Positions 1-10,102 are shown, counted from the stretch's first letter. The stretch is 64,000 nucleotides of DNA from Gammaproteobacteria bacterium MOLA455 (GCA_000511875.1 AZIN01000001.1:248001-312000); one strand, 5' to 3'. Made by a program: numbers and translations. The notes: generated by a model not told the origin, from the letters alone.

Positions 1-168
1 GTCTGAGATCACGAGATCGGGGCGATTGTCAGTGACATACTAAGGAGCTTGTTGAGGGCAGCTAAAGTCCACCAGATTGACACCCAGCCTTACCAGGCAG
101 CGTATCAGTGACGAGAGCACTGCCTTCTCGTCATCAACAATCAATATAGTGGGTTGACTATGGTTCAT
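1..168 (-). pseudogene. response regulator receiver domain, interrupted by an in-frame stop; runs off the window
   Basis: Translating from the ATG at 168 gives the start of a receiver (REC) domain: a beta-1 strand ending in the acidic pair of VDDE, then an alpha-1 helix, and at the window edge the sequence DLVISD, whose last Asp is the expected phosphoacceptor. Codon 43 (positions 42-40) is TAG, and the frame then continues with recognisable receiver sequence, so this is one substitution in an otherwise intact frame. The gene lies downstream of a histidine kinase remnant and an H-NOX gene on the same strand and probably was the output partner of that kinase. The rest lies outside the window, so other lesions or a restart cannot be judged. 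Confidence 0.8.
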
Positions 169-402
169 GTACCGCGCCCCCTTCCCTGGGTAATTATTGG
201 TCATTTTTTATCGGCACTAGTCAATCTGCACCTGCTATAAAGCAATACCAGCAGTAACTGGCGACCAAAAAAAATAGTTAATAACACTATAAATACAGGC
301 TATTCATTCAGCACTGCTTTACATTTTATTGAATAATTTTAAGTAGTGTAGTTCAAAACTGCGGACCTATTCATTTATTGCGATGAACTTATCGTGGCAG
401 TT

Positions 403-861
403 TTACCGAGACACTTTTTCTCGAGACACTTTTTGTTGAGACGCTCCGGCGATCGGCAAAACAATTTTAAACCCTGCTCCATATCCTTCTGTGCTGCTAA
501 CGACAATTTCACCACCATGGTCTCGATTGCCATCTTGACGACATGTAGACCTAAGCCTGTACCCTTGCCAATTTCCTTAGTGGTAAAAAAAGGATCAAAT
601 ATATTGGTCAAGTTATCCGCCGCGATACCAAAGCCATTATCGGCAATCTCAATCCAGACCCAGTCGCCTGCCTGGCTACTATTCAAATTAATGAGTCCAT
701 GCCCTTCAATAGCATTGGCGGTATTGACCAGGAGGTTGAGAAACACCTGCCCTATTTTCCCAGCCTGGCATACTACACAAGCCTTTTCTGGCCGAGCCTT
801 TTCTGGAAATACCCTGCCTATAAAAGGCCTTTAATAAAGTATATTTGATATCGCCATTCAT
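403..861 (-). pseudogene. histidine kinase remnant (HATPase core only, internal deletion plus frameshift), probable former H-NOX-associated kinase
   Basis: An ATG at 861 with a GGAG ribosome site opens a short frame. It does not connect with the kinase core, which lies in a different frame further on and begins just after a stop near 829. The core shows the N-box (LNLLVN-A-NAI), G1 box (DNGFGI), F box (FDPFFTTK) and G2 box (GKGTGLGL) of a HisKA/HATPase_c kinase. After IET (near 530) the frame breaks: shifting one base restores HGGEIVV and [11 protein letters not shown], the normal C-terminal end, and that frame stops at 405-403. A one-base deletion is the simplest explanation. The sensor and HisKA dimerisation regions with the phospho-His are missing. 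The gene starts 37 bases after the H-NOX stop, as expected for an hnoX-hnoK operon. Two 15-bp tandem duplications lie inside it (near 407-440 and 781-806). Confidence 0.85.
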
Positions 862-898
862 GGCAGTCTAGCTCCAGTTTTTTGTGCAGGTCAGTTTG

Positions 899-1456
899 CT
901 ATGAAATAGCTCTAGGTGTGCGTCGAAGAATTATTTTTTCGTTGTAATCGATTTCTGGGTCTGACGCACTGCGCTCAATATGGAAGCTTTCACCATAGTG
1001 AATAAACATTGCTGAAATCAAACCCTCGACAACGTCTCCTGGCAGAAACGTAGAGCGATAGTCGAGCTCTAGAATATCGGGACTAATATTGGTACAGCTT
1101 ATCGAGGGAGCTATAAACCCTGGAAAGGCCATGCTGACAATTTTATTCAGCGCCATGTCATGAGTTCTTAATAGGTCAAAGGCATTGGTGTTTTGGCTGA
1201 TCCATTTCTCATTAATTGCGAACATCTCTGAAAATAGCAAAACACCTACTATTTTTGCCAATTTTTTTGTAGAAACACCGAGTAAAATAGCACTGTTGGA
1301 AAGCAGTATAGAAAGGGTATCATCTGGGAAATCGTCCATAGATAAATAAATGCTGCCCAGCGATCTGTCCATCGACTGTAGTAATTCGCTGGAAAACTGA
1401 TCGCCATAGTGCTTTTCTAAATGGTTAACCACCGCTGCTAGAACAAACCCTTTCAT
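899..1456 (-). CDS. H-NOX (heme NO/O2-binding, HNOB) domain protein lacking the usual heme ligand
   Basis: The protein is about 185 residues long from the MKG start at 1456, which is the classic H-NOX N-terminus and has a GGGGGGA ribosome site; a further in-frame ATG at 1501 is less likely. The fold signature is visible in a segment with F-P-G-x-x-A-P-S followed by Cys, then a Tyr-x-Ser motif and GLISAMFIHYGE, matching the end of H-NOX and soluble guanylate cyclase heme domains. Aligned by eye on F-D...F-P-G, the proximal His falls on Asn (in ALNKIV), and the Y-x-S-x-R motif reads YRSTF, so the Arg that holds the heme propionates is also missing. H-NOX proteins normally bind heme and inhibit a partner kinase or diguanylate cyclase on NO binding. 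Here the downstream kinase and regulator are broken. It is either a heme-free relic or a protein with a changed role. Confidence 0.8.
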   Translation of the reverse strand: MKGFVLAAVVNHLEKHYGDQFSSELLQSMDRSLGSIYLSMDDFPDDTLSILLSNSAILLGVSTKKLAKIVGVLLFSEMFAINEKWISQNTNAFDLLRTHDMALNKIVSMAFPGFIAPSISCTNISPDILELDYRSTFLPGDVVEGLISAMFIHYGESFHIERSASDPEIDYNEKIILRRTPRAIS

Positions 1457-1594
1457 GCTGCATCCCCCCCGGGAAACGGGCCAAAACATAAAGATAATCA
1501 TTATGTTTTGGCCACTACTAAAATATGCGTACAGATAGATCGGCTAATTTAAAAATACTAGCACCAATTATGCGTGTTTGCATAGAAATATATT

Positions 1595-2233
1595 TTAAAG
1601 CTTATACAACAAAGATACGGCCATCAGCTTTCGCTGATAGCCCAACGACTTAACAGTGTTGCGCTCATATTCAGCGCGCAGAGAAAAAGAGACCTTGAGG
1701 GAGTCAGTCAGTAGCGGGCGGCTGTAGACGAATTCGGCATGCTCACCAGCTCTACTGGGGCCCGCAGCTCCGGTTTCAGACTCTTCCGGAGAGGACTGTG
1801 CCTTTAAATAGGCTCGCTGGTAAGCCTTAACATTAAGCGTAAGATCGGCACCCATGCCCAGCTGATGATTAAATGTAAATGACAATTGATGATAGTTTAG
1901 GTCGCGAATACCCTCTCCATTGTCTCGAGCAAAGTATCCCTTAAGGTAAAGGGATGCGTCACTGTTCTTGCTCAATGCTTTATTCAGAACCATGCCATAG
2001 CCCATTGTGGAATATTCTACCAGCGCCGAATTCTCCTCAGGATTGTTGCTTAACCCGCTGTAATGCCGGAATTTGTGATACAGGAACAGCCGAGTATTTA
2101 GCCCTGAATCGGCTCTGTAACGCAGGCCTGGCTGCAGGCGAACCTCTCTGTAATCTATGCTTTCAAGACCAACATCTAGATAATCATGAGGATAGTTGCG
2201 TTGACCAATTGAAGAATATAATGGCGACTTATA
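1595..2233 (-). pseudogene. C-terminal remnant of an outer-membrane beta-barrel protein
   Basis: An open frame of about 212 codons begins directly after tandem stop codons at about 2239-2234 and has no plausible start near its upstream end; the first ATG is at 2005. The translation is a series of alternating amphipathic strands rich in Tyr, Arg and Leu with short polar turns, including GLRYRADSGLN and SFTFNHQLG, and ends in a strand finishing LLYKL, like the C-terminal strands of large outer-membrane barrels (porin-like or TPR-linked barrels). No signal peptide or plug is present. A truncated gene that has lost its N-terminal half is the simplest reading. A short protein from 2005 (136 residues) could still be translated but would lack a secretion signal. 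Confidence 0.6.
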
Positions 2234-2385
2234 TCACTACAGTGTGGGTTGTGGCGCTAGTGATGACAGTGCTGTTTTGCACTGGATCGGTGGGGTTTCG
2301 GGATTTGGGGTATTGGTCGGCGTATTACTAGGGATAGCGTTATCCCCATAGAGTTAAACGTGCCAGCTTCTCGGGCTGAAACGAA

Positions 2386-2413
2386 AAAAGCCCAGCATAA
2401 CGCTGGGCTTTGA
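2386..2413 (-). terminator. rho-independent terminator
   Basis: AAAGCCCAGC and its complement GCTGGGCTTT flank a short loop, and on the minus strand the hairpin is followed by a run of T. It lies about 95 bases beyond the stop of the small barrel protein gene (2506-3063) and probably ends that transcript. Confidence 0.8.
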
Positions 2414-2425
2414 TTTTGGTTCTGG

Positions 2426-2461
2426 CCCTTCTAAAGCTTGCTTCGCAGTTAATTAGAAGGG
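2426..2461. repeat. perfect 9-bp inverted repeat
   Basis: CCCTTCTAA (2426-2434) and TTAGAAGGG (2453-2461) are separated by 18 bases. It lies between the stop of the barrel protein gene and the terminator at 2386-2413. There is no T run, so it is either an extra 3' hairpin protecting the mRNA or a protein-binding site. Confidence 0.6.
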
Positions 2462-2505
2462 AGTACGGCATAAATGGCGCACTTCCATCGTTGATAATAT
2501 AGTCA

Positions 2506-3063
2506 TCAAAAATGCTTTGTCAGCCCAACTGAAAATCCCGTCAACTCAATACCCACAGTATCAAAAAACTGCATGTACTCAATATTGGTTGAGAGATCCT
2601 CTTTAATCTCAATATCTACACCAGCACCATAAGACACACCACCAAAATTATCGTGAATATCAAAAATTCCAGTGCTGACCTCAAAGGTTGCCTGGGTATA
2701 ACCAACAACAACGTAGGGGTAGAATCGTTCAGCTAACTGAACATCACCACGAACATAGATGCCGTAAAATTCGCGTAATGAGAGTTTTAACCCGGTATCC
2801 AGGCCGTCAAGCTCAAGTGTATCGTCACCAAGTCCTACTCCAAGACGGACTTCAGCCGAAAAATTCTCAGTGTAGCGTTTGCCTACTCGTGCAAAGATTG
2901 CGGTTAAGGGTGAATCAATTTTTTGAACGGGTAATGTAGACACGGATTCCTCGTAGTCTTGGAAACCAAAGCCAGCAGAGACGTAGGTATCAGCATAAGA
3001 AGCTAGAGACGCGCTACTCAGAGCCGCAATAGTTGCTATTGTTGTTACAGCAGATCTAAACAT
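2506..3063 (-). CDS. small outer-membrane beta-barrel protein (OmpA/OmpX-like barrel fold)
   Basis: The protein has 185 residues. It begins with a signal peptide (hydrophobic residues about 6-22, probable cut after SYA) and continues as regularly alternating strands such as TYVSAGFGF, ENFSAEVRLGVGLG, FYPYVVVGYTQA and GVSYGAGVDIEI. It ends in the strand FSVGLTKHF with the C-terminal Phe that signals insertion by the BAM complex. Length and spacing fit an eight-stranded barrel of the PF13505 type, whose members are structural or adhesion proteins without a defined enzymatic role. It is probably a single transcription unit ending at the terminator at 2386-2413. Confidence 0.75.
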   Translation of the reverse strand: MFRSAVTTIATIAALSSASLASYADTYVSAGFGFQDYEESVSTLPVQKIDSPLTAIFARVGKRYTENFSAEVRLGVGLGDDTLELDGLDTGLKLSLREFYGIYVRGDVQLAERFYPYVVVGYTQATFEVSTGIFDIHDNFGGVSYGAGVDIEIKEDLSTNIEYMQFFDTVGIELTGFSVGLTKHF

Positions 3064-3208
3064 TACAATTTCCTTATGGTAATGGATGATGTTTCTTTAA
3101 ATCGTATATTGAAAATAATATCAGTAAAATAGAGCACTATAGATACTGGCTCTAAAAGTACTGGCTATCAACGTTCAAACCTTAACAGCTTTGAGAAAAT
3201 CAAATTAT

Positions 3209-3682
3209 TTAGTTACTAGAACGCATGAAGATCGCATTTTCTATTCTCTCAAAAGCATTCTGATAAACAGTGACATCAAGTATTGGTGTGTCCTGCCGAT
3301 CCGAGCGACCATACATCGTTGACTTTTTACTGGTACCAACAAAGTTTAACCGTACAGTCGAATTGGGACCAACTTGCTCGATAAATGCAGTAGCTTTAGT
3401 CTGAGATACGTCAGTGATACCCAACCAAAACTTTGATGCCGCATCGCTTTCTGTTGCGCTTTCCGCGGTTATTAGTCCCGTATCTTTATCTGCACTATTG
3501 ACGGTGTAGCCCAAATCTTGAAAGACGGACATAACACTAGGAAAAGCAATATCTTTGTTGTACTCATAACTACGAGTTTGTAGGGCTTGTATTTCTAACG
3601 GAGTCAGCGTCGTTTTTGGTGTAGTCACACAACCTGAGAGTACAAGTGAAGATAATAGTATCCATGCGTATATCGGTTTCAT
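3209..3682 (-). CDS. lipoprotein of unknown function
   Basis: The protein has 157 residues. The signal peptide ends in a clear lipobox (LVLSGC, Cys18), predicting a lipid-anchored periplasmic protein. The mature part contains a conserved-looking alpha/beta section (FPSVMSVFQDLGY, then D-x-x-TGLITAES), seen in several small proteobacterial lipoproteins with no known function. A good ribosome site (AAGGA) precedes the ATG. It starts 9 bases after the stop of the upstream SmpA/OmlA-like lipoprotein gene, so the two form an operon. Confidence 0.7.
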   Translation of the reverse strand: MKPIYAWILLSSLVLSGCVTTPKTTLTPLEIQALQTRSYEYNKDIAFPSVMSVFQDLGYTVNSADKDTGLITAESATESDAASKFWLGITDVSQTKATAFIEQVGPNSTVRLNFVGTSKKSTMYGRSDRQDTPILDVTVYQNAFERIENAIFMRSSN

Positions 3683-3691
3683 AATAATTCC

Positions 3692-4090
3692 TTAAAAGTT
3701 AGATGTTCGGCTTCTGAAGTCAGCAACTACGTCTTGTGCATTAAATTTAATGATCAATGTAATCATCCTTGAACTCGTCTCAAAGCCGGATGCTGAAGAT
3801 GACTTCCCAGCGAGCACAACCGTCCAATAACCTGACTGCTTTGAGGACTGAGTGATTTGCGCTGCGCGTTGGTAGCTCCAAACTTCGCGGCCTGCACCGT
3901 CTCTTGTAGTAACGTTTGGTGATCCGAAATTTTCAAGGACATCAGCTTTCGAGGTCTGCCCAACAATTAGGTTCATCTGAACGTTGCCTTGGGTTAGGTC
4001 AGAATTCTTTTCACTCAGAGGCTCAGGAGTTGCAACGCAGCCTGACAGGAACACTAATAATGTAAAAATAACTGCATAGTTTTTATTCAT
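3692..4090 (-). CDS. SmpA/OmlA (BamE-like) domain lipoprotein
   Basis: From the ATG at 4090 (AAGGATTTT ribosome site) the protein has 132 residues with a lipobox (VFLSGC). An alternative ATG at 4144 would add 18 charged residues in front of the signal peptide and is unlikely. The mature domain has the SmpA/OmlA pattern: G-Q-T-S-K-A-D-V-L-x-x-F-G-S-P followed by G-R-E-V-W-S-Y and a final beta strand. BamE proteins assist outer-membrane protein assembly, but this domain also occurs in many unrelated lipoproteins. It differs from true BamE in length and position, so a BAM role is not implied. Confidence 0.7.
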   Translation of the reverse strand: MNKNYAVIFTLLVFLSGCVATPEPLSEKNSDLTQGNVQMNLIVGQTSKADVLENFGSPNVTTRDGAGREVWSYQRAAQITQSSKQSGYWTVVLAGKSSSASGFETSSRMITLIIKFNAQDVVADFRSRTSNF

Positions 4091-4223
4091 ATTTGTAAAA
4101 TCCTTTTTAGTGTGGTTTTCTTTTAAATCGATCTTAATAGACATCTAAATACCGATTTCTCAAAATTATAGACCAGTTCCATGAGCGTGCTAGAAAGAAA
4201 AAATCAACAACATAATAACTACT

Positions 4224-4577
4224 CTAGTAAGCTTTCTCGCGAACCACAGACCAAGCCGGGTACTGATCCATAATATTCATAACAGCCTTTTTATCGACAC
4301 AGTGACGTGACAACTTGGTTCCAAAATTTGGATCTGATTTCAAGCATAAAAATTTATAAATCGCCTTAGTAATGGCGGCTCCTACCTGTAAATCCCAATC
4401 CTCGACATTCGCATATAGGTCTGCGTGAATACGCATGAACGTACTTTTCAGACAAGATTCACTCAATGTGTTAAATGCATCCTGACTCCCAACGTCAAGC
4501 GTTAACTGATGTGGCCAAAGCTCCATAACCAAATCAAAGTAACGATAGAACTCACCTTCCCTGATGATGACTGCCAT
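4224..4577 (-). CDS. hypothetical protein, 117 residues
   Basis: It has a strong ribosome site (AGAGGG, about 9 bases before the ATG) and sits among genes of the same orientation. The sequence is mixed helical, without signal peptide or membrane segment, with three Cys residues in the C-terminal two-thirds (SCLKS, FLCLKS, RHCVD). I do not recognise the family. Because its neighbours encode exported lipoproteins it may be co-expressed with them, but it appears cytoplasmic. Confidence 0.5.
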   Translation of the reverse strand: MAVIIREGEFYRYFDLVMELWPHQLTLDVGSQDAFNTLSESCLKSTFMRIHADLYANVEDWDLQVGAAITKAIYKFLCLKSDPNFGTKLSRHCVDKKAVMNIMDQYPAWSVVREKAY

Positions 4578-4691
4578 GTTTATCTACCCTCTTTTTACCA
4601 TTTTACTGATAGAGCTAGCCCAAATTATCTTCATTATTACAGCGGGTCGTCAGGTAAAGCTAAACAGGCTCTAAATAGATTCTGCCGCCAA

Positions 4692-5144
4692 TCATTCAAG
4701 CTGTGTAGATCTATTAAGAACAAGCCCATTGTATGGGTGAATCCCTAACCGATAATAATAGGTCTGATTTTTCATAACCATTAGTGTCTGTTCAACTAAC
4801 CCAACACTATCCGACTCCCAGTTCATCTTGACTCCCGGGCCCGCACCAATAACGTTATCACCCTCATTTACATGCAAGACCAGAGACTCAGAGGTACGGA
4901 ATCTAGCAACAATCTCACCATTCAAAAACAGTGCCGCAGAGCCACCGGCTCCAAGTATTCCACCGTCTCGAACTACGATTAGTTTTGACTTCGAAGGTGT
5001 GGCTTCTGAATATTTCTCATATGGTTTATATATTCTTTCTAATGGAACAGCCCTAGATTCGGAGTATTTCACCAGGCTCGTCGAACAGCCTATGCAAATA
5101 GTAGTGACAAACAGTAAGAGTAGTATTAAGGTTTTTTTCGCCAC
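4692..5144 (-). CDS. DUF2846-like lipoprotein
   Basis: The protein has 150 residues and starts with GTG, with a ribosome site (AAAGGATAG) that overlaps the end of the upstream gene. The signal peptide has a lipobox (TICIGC). The mature region has a predicted beta-rich domain with KLIVVRDGG, a Gly-rich turn (GAGGSAALFLNGE) and YYYRLGI, a layout like the DUF2846 lipoproteins in which a small ligand-like loop precedes an L-N-G-x-x-V strand. Function is unknown. It starts 7 bases after the stop of the gene at 5152-5454 and is probably co-translated with it. Confidence 0.6.
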   Translation of the reverse strand: MAKKTLILLLLFVTTICIGCSTSLVKYSESRAVPLERIYKPYEKYSEATPSKSKLIVVRDGGILGAGGSAALFLNGEIVARFRTSESLVLHVNEGDNVIGAGPGVKMNWESDSVGLVEQTLMVMKNQTYYYRLGIHPYNGLVLNRSTQLE

Positions 5145-5151
5145 AGTTGAA

Positions 5152-5454
5152 CTATCCTTTTGACGTTAGAACAATTAAGGGCAGACTCGAATTTAGTGCA
5201 GATATACTCTTTGCGCGCACCAATAAATAGGAGGCTCCGAGATCTGTCATATTAAATATTTTAATAGATGCGTCGACAGCACGAGCCAGTAAAATCAGAA
5301 CCTGGGTAGCAACTAAGCGCTCGGAATGAACGTTATTGTTCGCATTTTCTCGAGGAATTAAATTTGGATCGGAGCCTCTTCCACCACCGCAGGAAGAAGA
5401 AGGCACAAAAGCAGTGAGAATGAGGGCTGCCAGCAAACGACTGGAGGTACACAT
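5152..5454 (-). CDS. small exported, probably lipid-anchored protein
   Basis: The protein has 100 residues, with ATG preceded by AAAAAGGATTTT. The N-terminus is a signal-like hydrophobic stretch followed by SSSCGGG, which resembles a weak lipobox. The remainder is a mixture of helix-forming residues and a hydrophobic C-terminal strand. I do not recognise a family. It is the first gene of a pair with the DUF2846-like gene and lies between that gene and ftsK, where lolA is usually found in related genomes; it has no resemblance to LolA. Confidence 0.5.
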   Translation of the reverse strand: MCTSSRLLAALILTAFVPSSSCGGGRGSDPNLIPRENANNNVHSERLVATQVLILLARAVDASIKIFNMTDLGASYLLVRAKSISALNSSLPLIVLTSKG

Positions 5455-5568
5455 ATAAAATCCTTTTTATATTAATGTTCCAAATAAAATCTGGCCCCCC
5501 AGCCCTAGATTTTACGAAATGTTCCAAAAAGTATAGTTAAGATTTTCTTGAATACAATTTAATAAATA

Positions 5569-7938
5569 TCAACGCCCACTCTGAGAAAGTATGTCACGAC
5601 TGCCATTACTGCTCATGGGGCTCACAACTCCAGCCACTTCCATCTGCTCAATCAAGCGCGCTGCGCGGTTGTAACCCACTCTGAGTTTGCGCTGTACAGA
5701 TGAGATCGAGGCTTTGCGGCTCTCAAGCACAAAGGCCACGGCTTCGTCGTACAATGGATCAGATTCTGGGTCGTCTTCGGCCTCTTCTCCGCTGCTGTAA
5801 CCTGGTACTGCGATGGATGAAACAGCGGCTTCGTCGGTAATCTCTTGGAGGTAGTTGGGCTCGCCGCGCCGCTTCCAGTCGGCGACCACTTTGTGCACTT
5901 CATGATCGTCGACGAAACAGCCGTGGATACGTTCTGGAACGCTGGTTCCCGGCGGCAGATAAAGCATGTCGCCGTTACCGAGTAATTGTTCTGCGCCGCC
6001 TTGGTCGAGAATGGTCCTTGAGTCAATTTTTGACGAGACTTGGAAGGCAATTCTTGTGGGGACGTTGGCTTTGATCAGGCCGGTGATAACGTCCACCGAC
6101 GGGCGCTGTGTGGCGAGTATCAGGTGGATACCTGCGGCACGTGCCTTCTGGGCAATTCGAGCGATCAACTGTTCAACTTTCTTGCCGACGATCATCATCA
6201 TATCGGCGAATTCGTCGATCACGACCACTATATATGGGAGTGTCTCGAGGGTGGGTGCCTCGGGGGGCTCTTGAGTCGCGTCCCAGCCCATTTCATCTGG
6301 GTTAAATGTCCACAGTGGATCGGTGATCGGTTCGCCGGCTTTTATGGCGTCTTCAATTTTGCGGTTATAACCGGCTAGATTTCGCACACCCAGTGCGGCC
6401 ATAAGTTTGTAGCGTCGTTCCATTTCACCGACACACCAACGCAGGCCACTGGCGGCGTCTTTCATGTCGGTGATGACAGGTGTCAGTAAGTGCGGAATAC
6501 CGTCGTAGACCGATAGTTCAAGCATTTTTGGATCGATCAGAATTAGCTTAACTTCTTCTGGTGAGGCCTTAAACAGTAGGCTTAGGAGCATGGTGTTGAT
6601 GCCTACTGATTTGCCCGAACCTGTGGTTCCTGCAACTAGCAGGTGCGGCATGCGGCCGAGATCGGCTACTATGGGGATGCCGGCAATATCATGCCCTAGC
6701 GCTAAGGTCACCGGTGAGCTTGAGCGGTCGTAGGCTTCAGATGACAGTACTTCACTGAGGCGGACCATCTCACGCTTTTCATTGGGGATTTCAATACCGA
6801 CAACGGACTTGCCGGGAATCACTTCAACCACGCGTACACTGATCACCGCCATGGAGCGGGCCAAGTCTTTGGCCAGACCGCTGATACGACTGACCTTGAT
6901 GCCGGCCGCGGGCTGAATTTCAAATCTGGTGACTACAGGACCTGGCAGCACTTCTACCACTTCGGCTTTGATACCAAAGTCGAGGAGCTTGTGTTCCAAG
7001 AGGCGTGAAAGGTGCTCTAGGGAATCGGCAGAGTAGCCGCTGTTGGTGTTGCTGTCTGCCGGATCCAGTAGGTTAATCGGCGGCAGTGAGCCAATCACTT
7101 CGGTGTCACCAAAGAGCGTCTGCTGCTTTTCTCGTTCGATGCGTTTGCTGACCACGGGCTTGGCTTTGGGGGGCTGGATGGTTGGCGGTGTGCGCAGCTG
7201 TTGCATTTTTGTTTCGACTTCGACTTTGGCCTGTCGCTCGAGAACCGCTTCTCGGGATTTGGCTTTTTCGGCACGGGCAATTTTGATTGCCGCCAGTTTG
7301 CTGCGCGCTCTATCGTAGAGATCTATGGCGGCTAGACCGAGGCGGTCAATCAGAGAGATCCACGAGATATCGACAAATACAGTGAGTCCAAAGAGGAACA
7401 GTGACAGTAAAATTAAGGTGCTGCCAACATAGCTGAACACTGCCATGGTGGCTTCGCCAATCTTATTGCCGAGTATGCCGCCGACGCCAAAGGGATAATT
7501 GTTGTGCACTTCGGCGTATTGGATGTTGGCCAGTGAGGTGGCGCTGATCATCACTAGAATAAAACCGATCACCCGGAGAGTGAAGGTGACGGAGTCGAAG
7601 GCGTCCGCTTCACGGAGAATATAGGTGCGCAGTATTTGTATGGCACGGACTGCAAGTAGTGCTGGAAACAGGTAAGCCATTACCCCAAACAGGGCAAAAA
7701 AGATGTCGGCTACCCAGGCACCAGCGAGGCCCACAGCATTGTTGAGATCACCGCGAACGCCTGTATGTGACCAGCCTGGGTCATCTGAGGAGTAGCTGAG
7801 CAGAGCCAGCAGGAGTATTGAGCAGAGAGCAATCCAGCCTATTAGTGCGCCCTCGGCGAGCAATCGCTTGCCACGCGTTTCGTTATAGCTGGCTTCGACT
7901 GGTGCTGGATTACGCGTCTTTCGCTTATCTGTGCTCAA
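5569..7938 (-). CDS. ftsK: DNA translocase FtsK
   Basis: FtsK couples septation with chromosome dimer resolution by pumping DNA toward dif at the closing septum. The 789-residue protein has four membrane segments in the first 200 residues, a short linker rich in Lys, Glu and Pro (about 210-290), the alpha and beta motor with Walker A GTTGSGKS near residue 436 and Walker [10 protein letters not shown], and the C-terminal winged-helix gamma domain ([12 protein letters not shown]) that reads KOPS sequences. It is of the short-linker type, compared with about 1,330 residues in E. coli. Translation starts at TTG with AGGGA upstream. It is divergent from trxB. Confidence 0.97.
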   Translation of the reverse strand: MSTDKRKTRNPAPVEASYNETRGKRLLAEGALIGWIALCSILLLALLSYSSDDPGWSHTGVRGDLNNAVGLAGAWVADIFFALFGVMAYLFPALLAVRAIQILRTYILREADAFDSVTFTLRVIGFILVMISATSLANIQYAEVHNNYPFGVGGILGNKIGEATMAVFSYVGSTLILLSLFLFGLTVFVDISWISLIDRLGLAAIDLYDRARSKLAAIKIARAEKAKSREAVLERQAKVEVETKMQQLRTPPTIQPPKAKPVVSKRIEREKQQTLFGDTEVIGSLPPINLLDPADSNTNSGYSADSLEHLSRLLEHKLLDFGIKAEVVEVLPGPVVTRFEIQPAAGIKVSRISGLAKDLARSMAVISVRVVEVIPGKSVVGIEIPNEKREMVRLSEVLSSEAYDRSSSPVTLALGHDIAGIPIVADLGRMPHLLVAGTTGSGKSVGINTMLLSLLFKASPEEVKLILIDPKMLELSVYDGIPHLLTPVITDMKDAASGLRWCVGEMERRYKLMAALGVRNLAGYNRKIEDAIKAGEPITDPLWTFNPDEMGWDATQEPPEAPTLETLPYIVVVIDEFADMMMIVGKKVEQLIARIAQKARAAGIHLILATQRPSVDVITGLIKANVPTRIAFQVSSKIDSRTILDQGGAEQLLGNGDMLYLPPGTSVPERIHGCFVDDHEVHKVVADWKRRGEPNYLQEITDEAAVSSIAVPGYSSGEEAEDDPESDPLYDEAVAFVLESRKASISSVQRKLRVGYNRAARLIEQMEVAGVVSPMSSNGSRDILSQSGR

Positions 7939-9222
<1,284 letters not shown>

Positions 9223-9225
9223 ATT

Positions 9226-9277
9226 AATAGCAGCTCTAAATAACAGGCCTAAATAACAGGCCTAAATAGCAGCTCTG
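9226..9277. repeat. short direct and tandem repeats between trxB and aat
   Basis: TAAATAACAGGCC (13 bp) occurs twice in tandem at 9237-9262 with a partial third copy. The block is bracketed by two copies of AATAGCAGCTCT (9226-9237 and 9266-9277). It just precedes the aat ribosome site. It looks like local slippage duplication. Confidence 0.85.
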
Positions 9278-9287
9278 GAGACAGTCT

Positions 9288-10007
9288 GTGCAGATACCGC
9301 TGCTAGACCAAGATCATCCGCACTTTCCCGATCCTAGGGGCGCTTTAACTGAACCCGACGGTCTTCTTGCCGTCGGGGGTAATTTAAAGCCGCAGACCCT
9401 CTTGAATGCCTACCGCTCAGCTATCTTTCCCTGGTATCAGGATGACGACCCTATTCTCTGGTGGAGCCCAGCAACTCGCTGCGTGCTGCCACCGTCCCAG
9501 CTACACTGTTCCAAAAGCCTGCGTAAAACCCTGCGTCGCAATGAGTATCAGATAACCGTTAATCATGTCTTTGACGATGTTATTCGTGGTTGTAGCGAAC
9601 CCCGTGATGACGATGGCGGCACTTGGATTACCGAGGAGATGATTGCGGCTTATAATCAGCTGCATTTGTGGGGAAAGGCTCATTCCCTAGAGGTTTGGCT
9701 AGATAGTGAATTGATTGGCGGCCTTTACGGTGTCGGGGTTGGCAGCATTTTTTGTGGCGAATCTATGTTTAGTCGCCGTGCTAATGCATCAAAAATCGCC
9801 ATGGCCCATCTCTGTCGCTGGGGGCTGGGTTGTGGTTTGCAACTGATTGACTGCCAATTGGCTAACCCTCATCTAGCCAGCCTGGGCGCCTTGTCTATAG
9901 AGCGCAGTGCCTTCCTGACTGAGTTATCTCTATGGCGGGATAAGGCCTTAACCTGGCCGCTGCCCAGTGCTGGGGAACAGCCAACAACATTAAAGTTCAA
10001 CTGGTGA
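9288..10007 (+). CDS. aat: leucyl/phenylalanyl-tRNA-protein transferase
   Basis: Aat attaches Leu or Phe from aminoacyl-tRNA to the N-terminus of proteins starting with Lys or Arg, creating N-degrons read by ClpS-ClpAP. The protein has 239 residues with the family N-terminus (FPDP, GLLAVGG), FPWY and WWSPATRCVL, and the later GGLYGVGVGSIFCGESMFS core. Translation starts at GTG with CTGGAG upstream. With bpt, clpS and clpA nearby, the window contains a complete N-end-rule set. Confidence 0.96.
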   Translation: MQIPLLDQDHPHFPDPRGALTEPDGLLAVGGNLKPQTLLNAYRSAIFPWYQDDDPILWWSPATRCVLPPSQLHCSKSLRKTLRRNEYQITVNHVFDDVIRGCSEPRDDDGGTWITEEMIAAYNQLHLWGKAHSLEVWLDSELIGGLYGVGVGSIFCGESMFSRRANASKIAMAHLCRWGLGCGLQLIDCQLANPHLASLGALSIERSAFLTELSLWRDKALTWPLPSAGEQPTTLKFNW

Positions 10008-10102
10008 TTAAGTCGCTAGAAAAATCTCATTGAGTATCCTGACGGGCTGAACTACTCTTGAGTTTAATGTCCCCAGTACATCCATTTGCTAGGTAGCCTC
10101 AT

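Noticed and set aside
394-834. Plus-strand open frame of 146 codons over the kinase remnant
   Set aside because: It is antisense to recognisable HATPase motifs and has no family resemblance.
1954-2331. Plus-strand open frame of 125 codons near the barrel remnant
   Set aside because: It mostly mirrors the barrel frame on the other strand; Cys-rich and low-complexity with no ribosome site.
5333-5527. Minus-strand frame of 64 codons overlapping the gene at 5152-5454
   Set aside because: It overlaps a better supported exported-protein gene in another frame and has no ribosome site.
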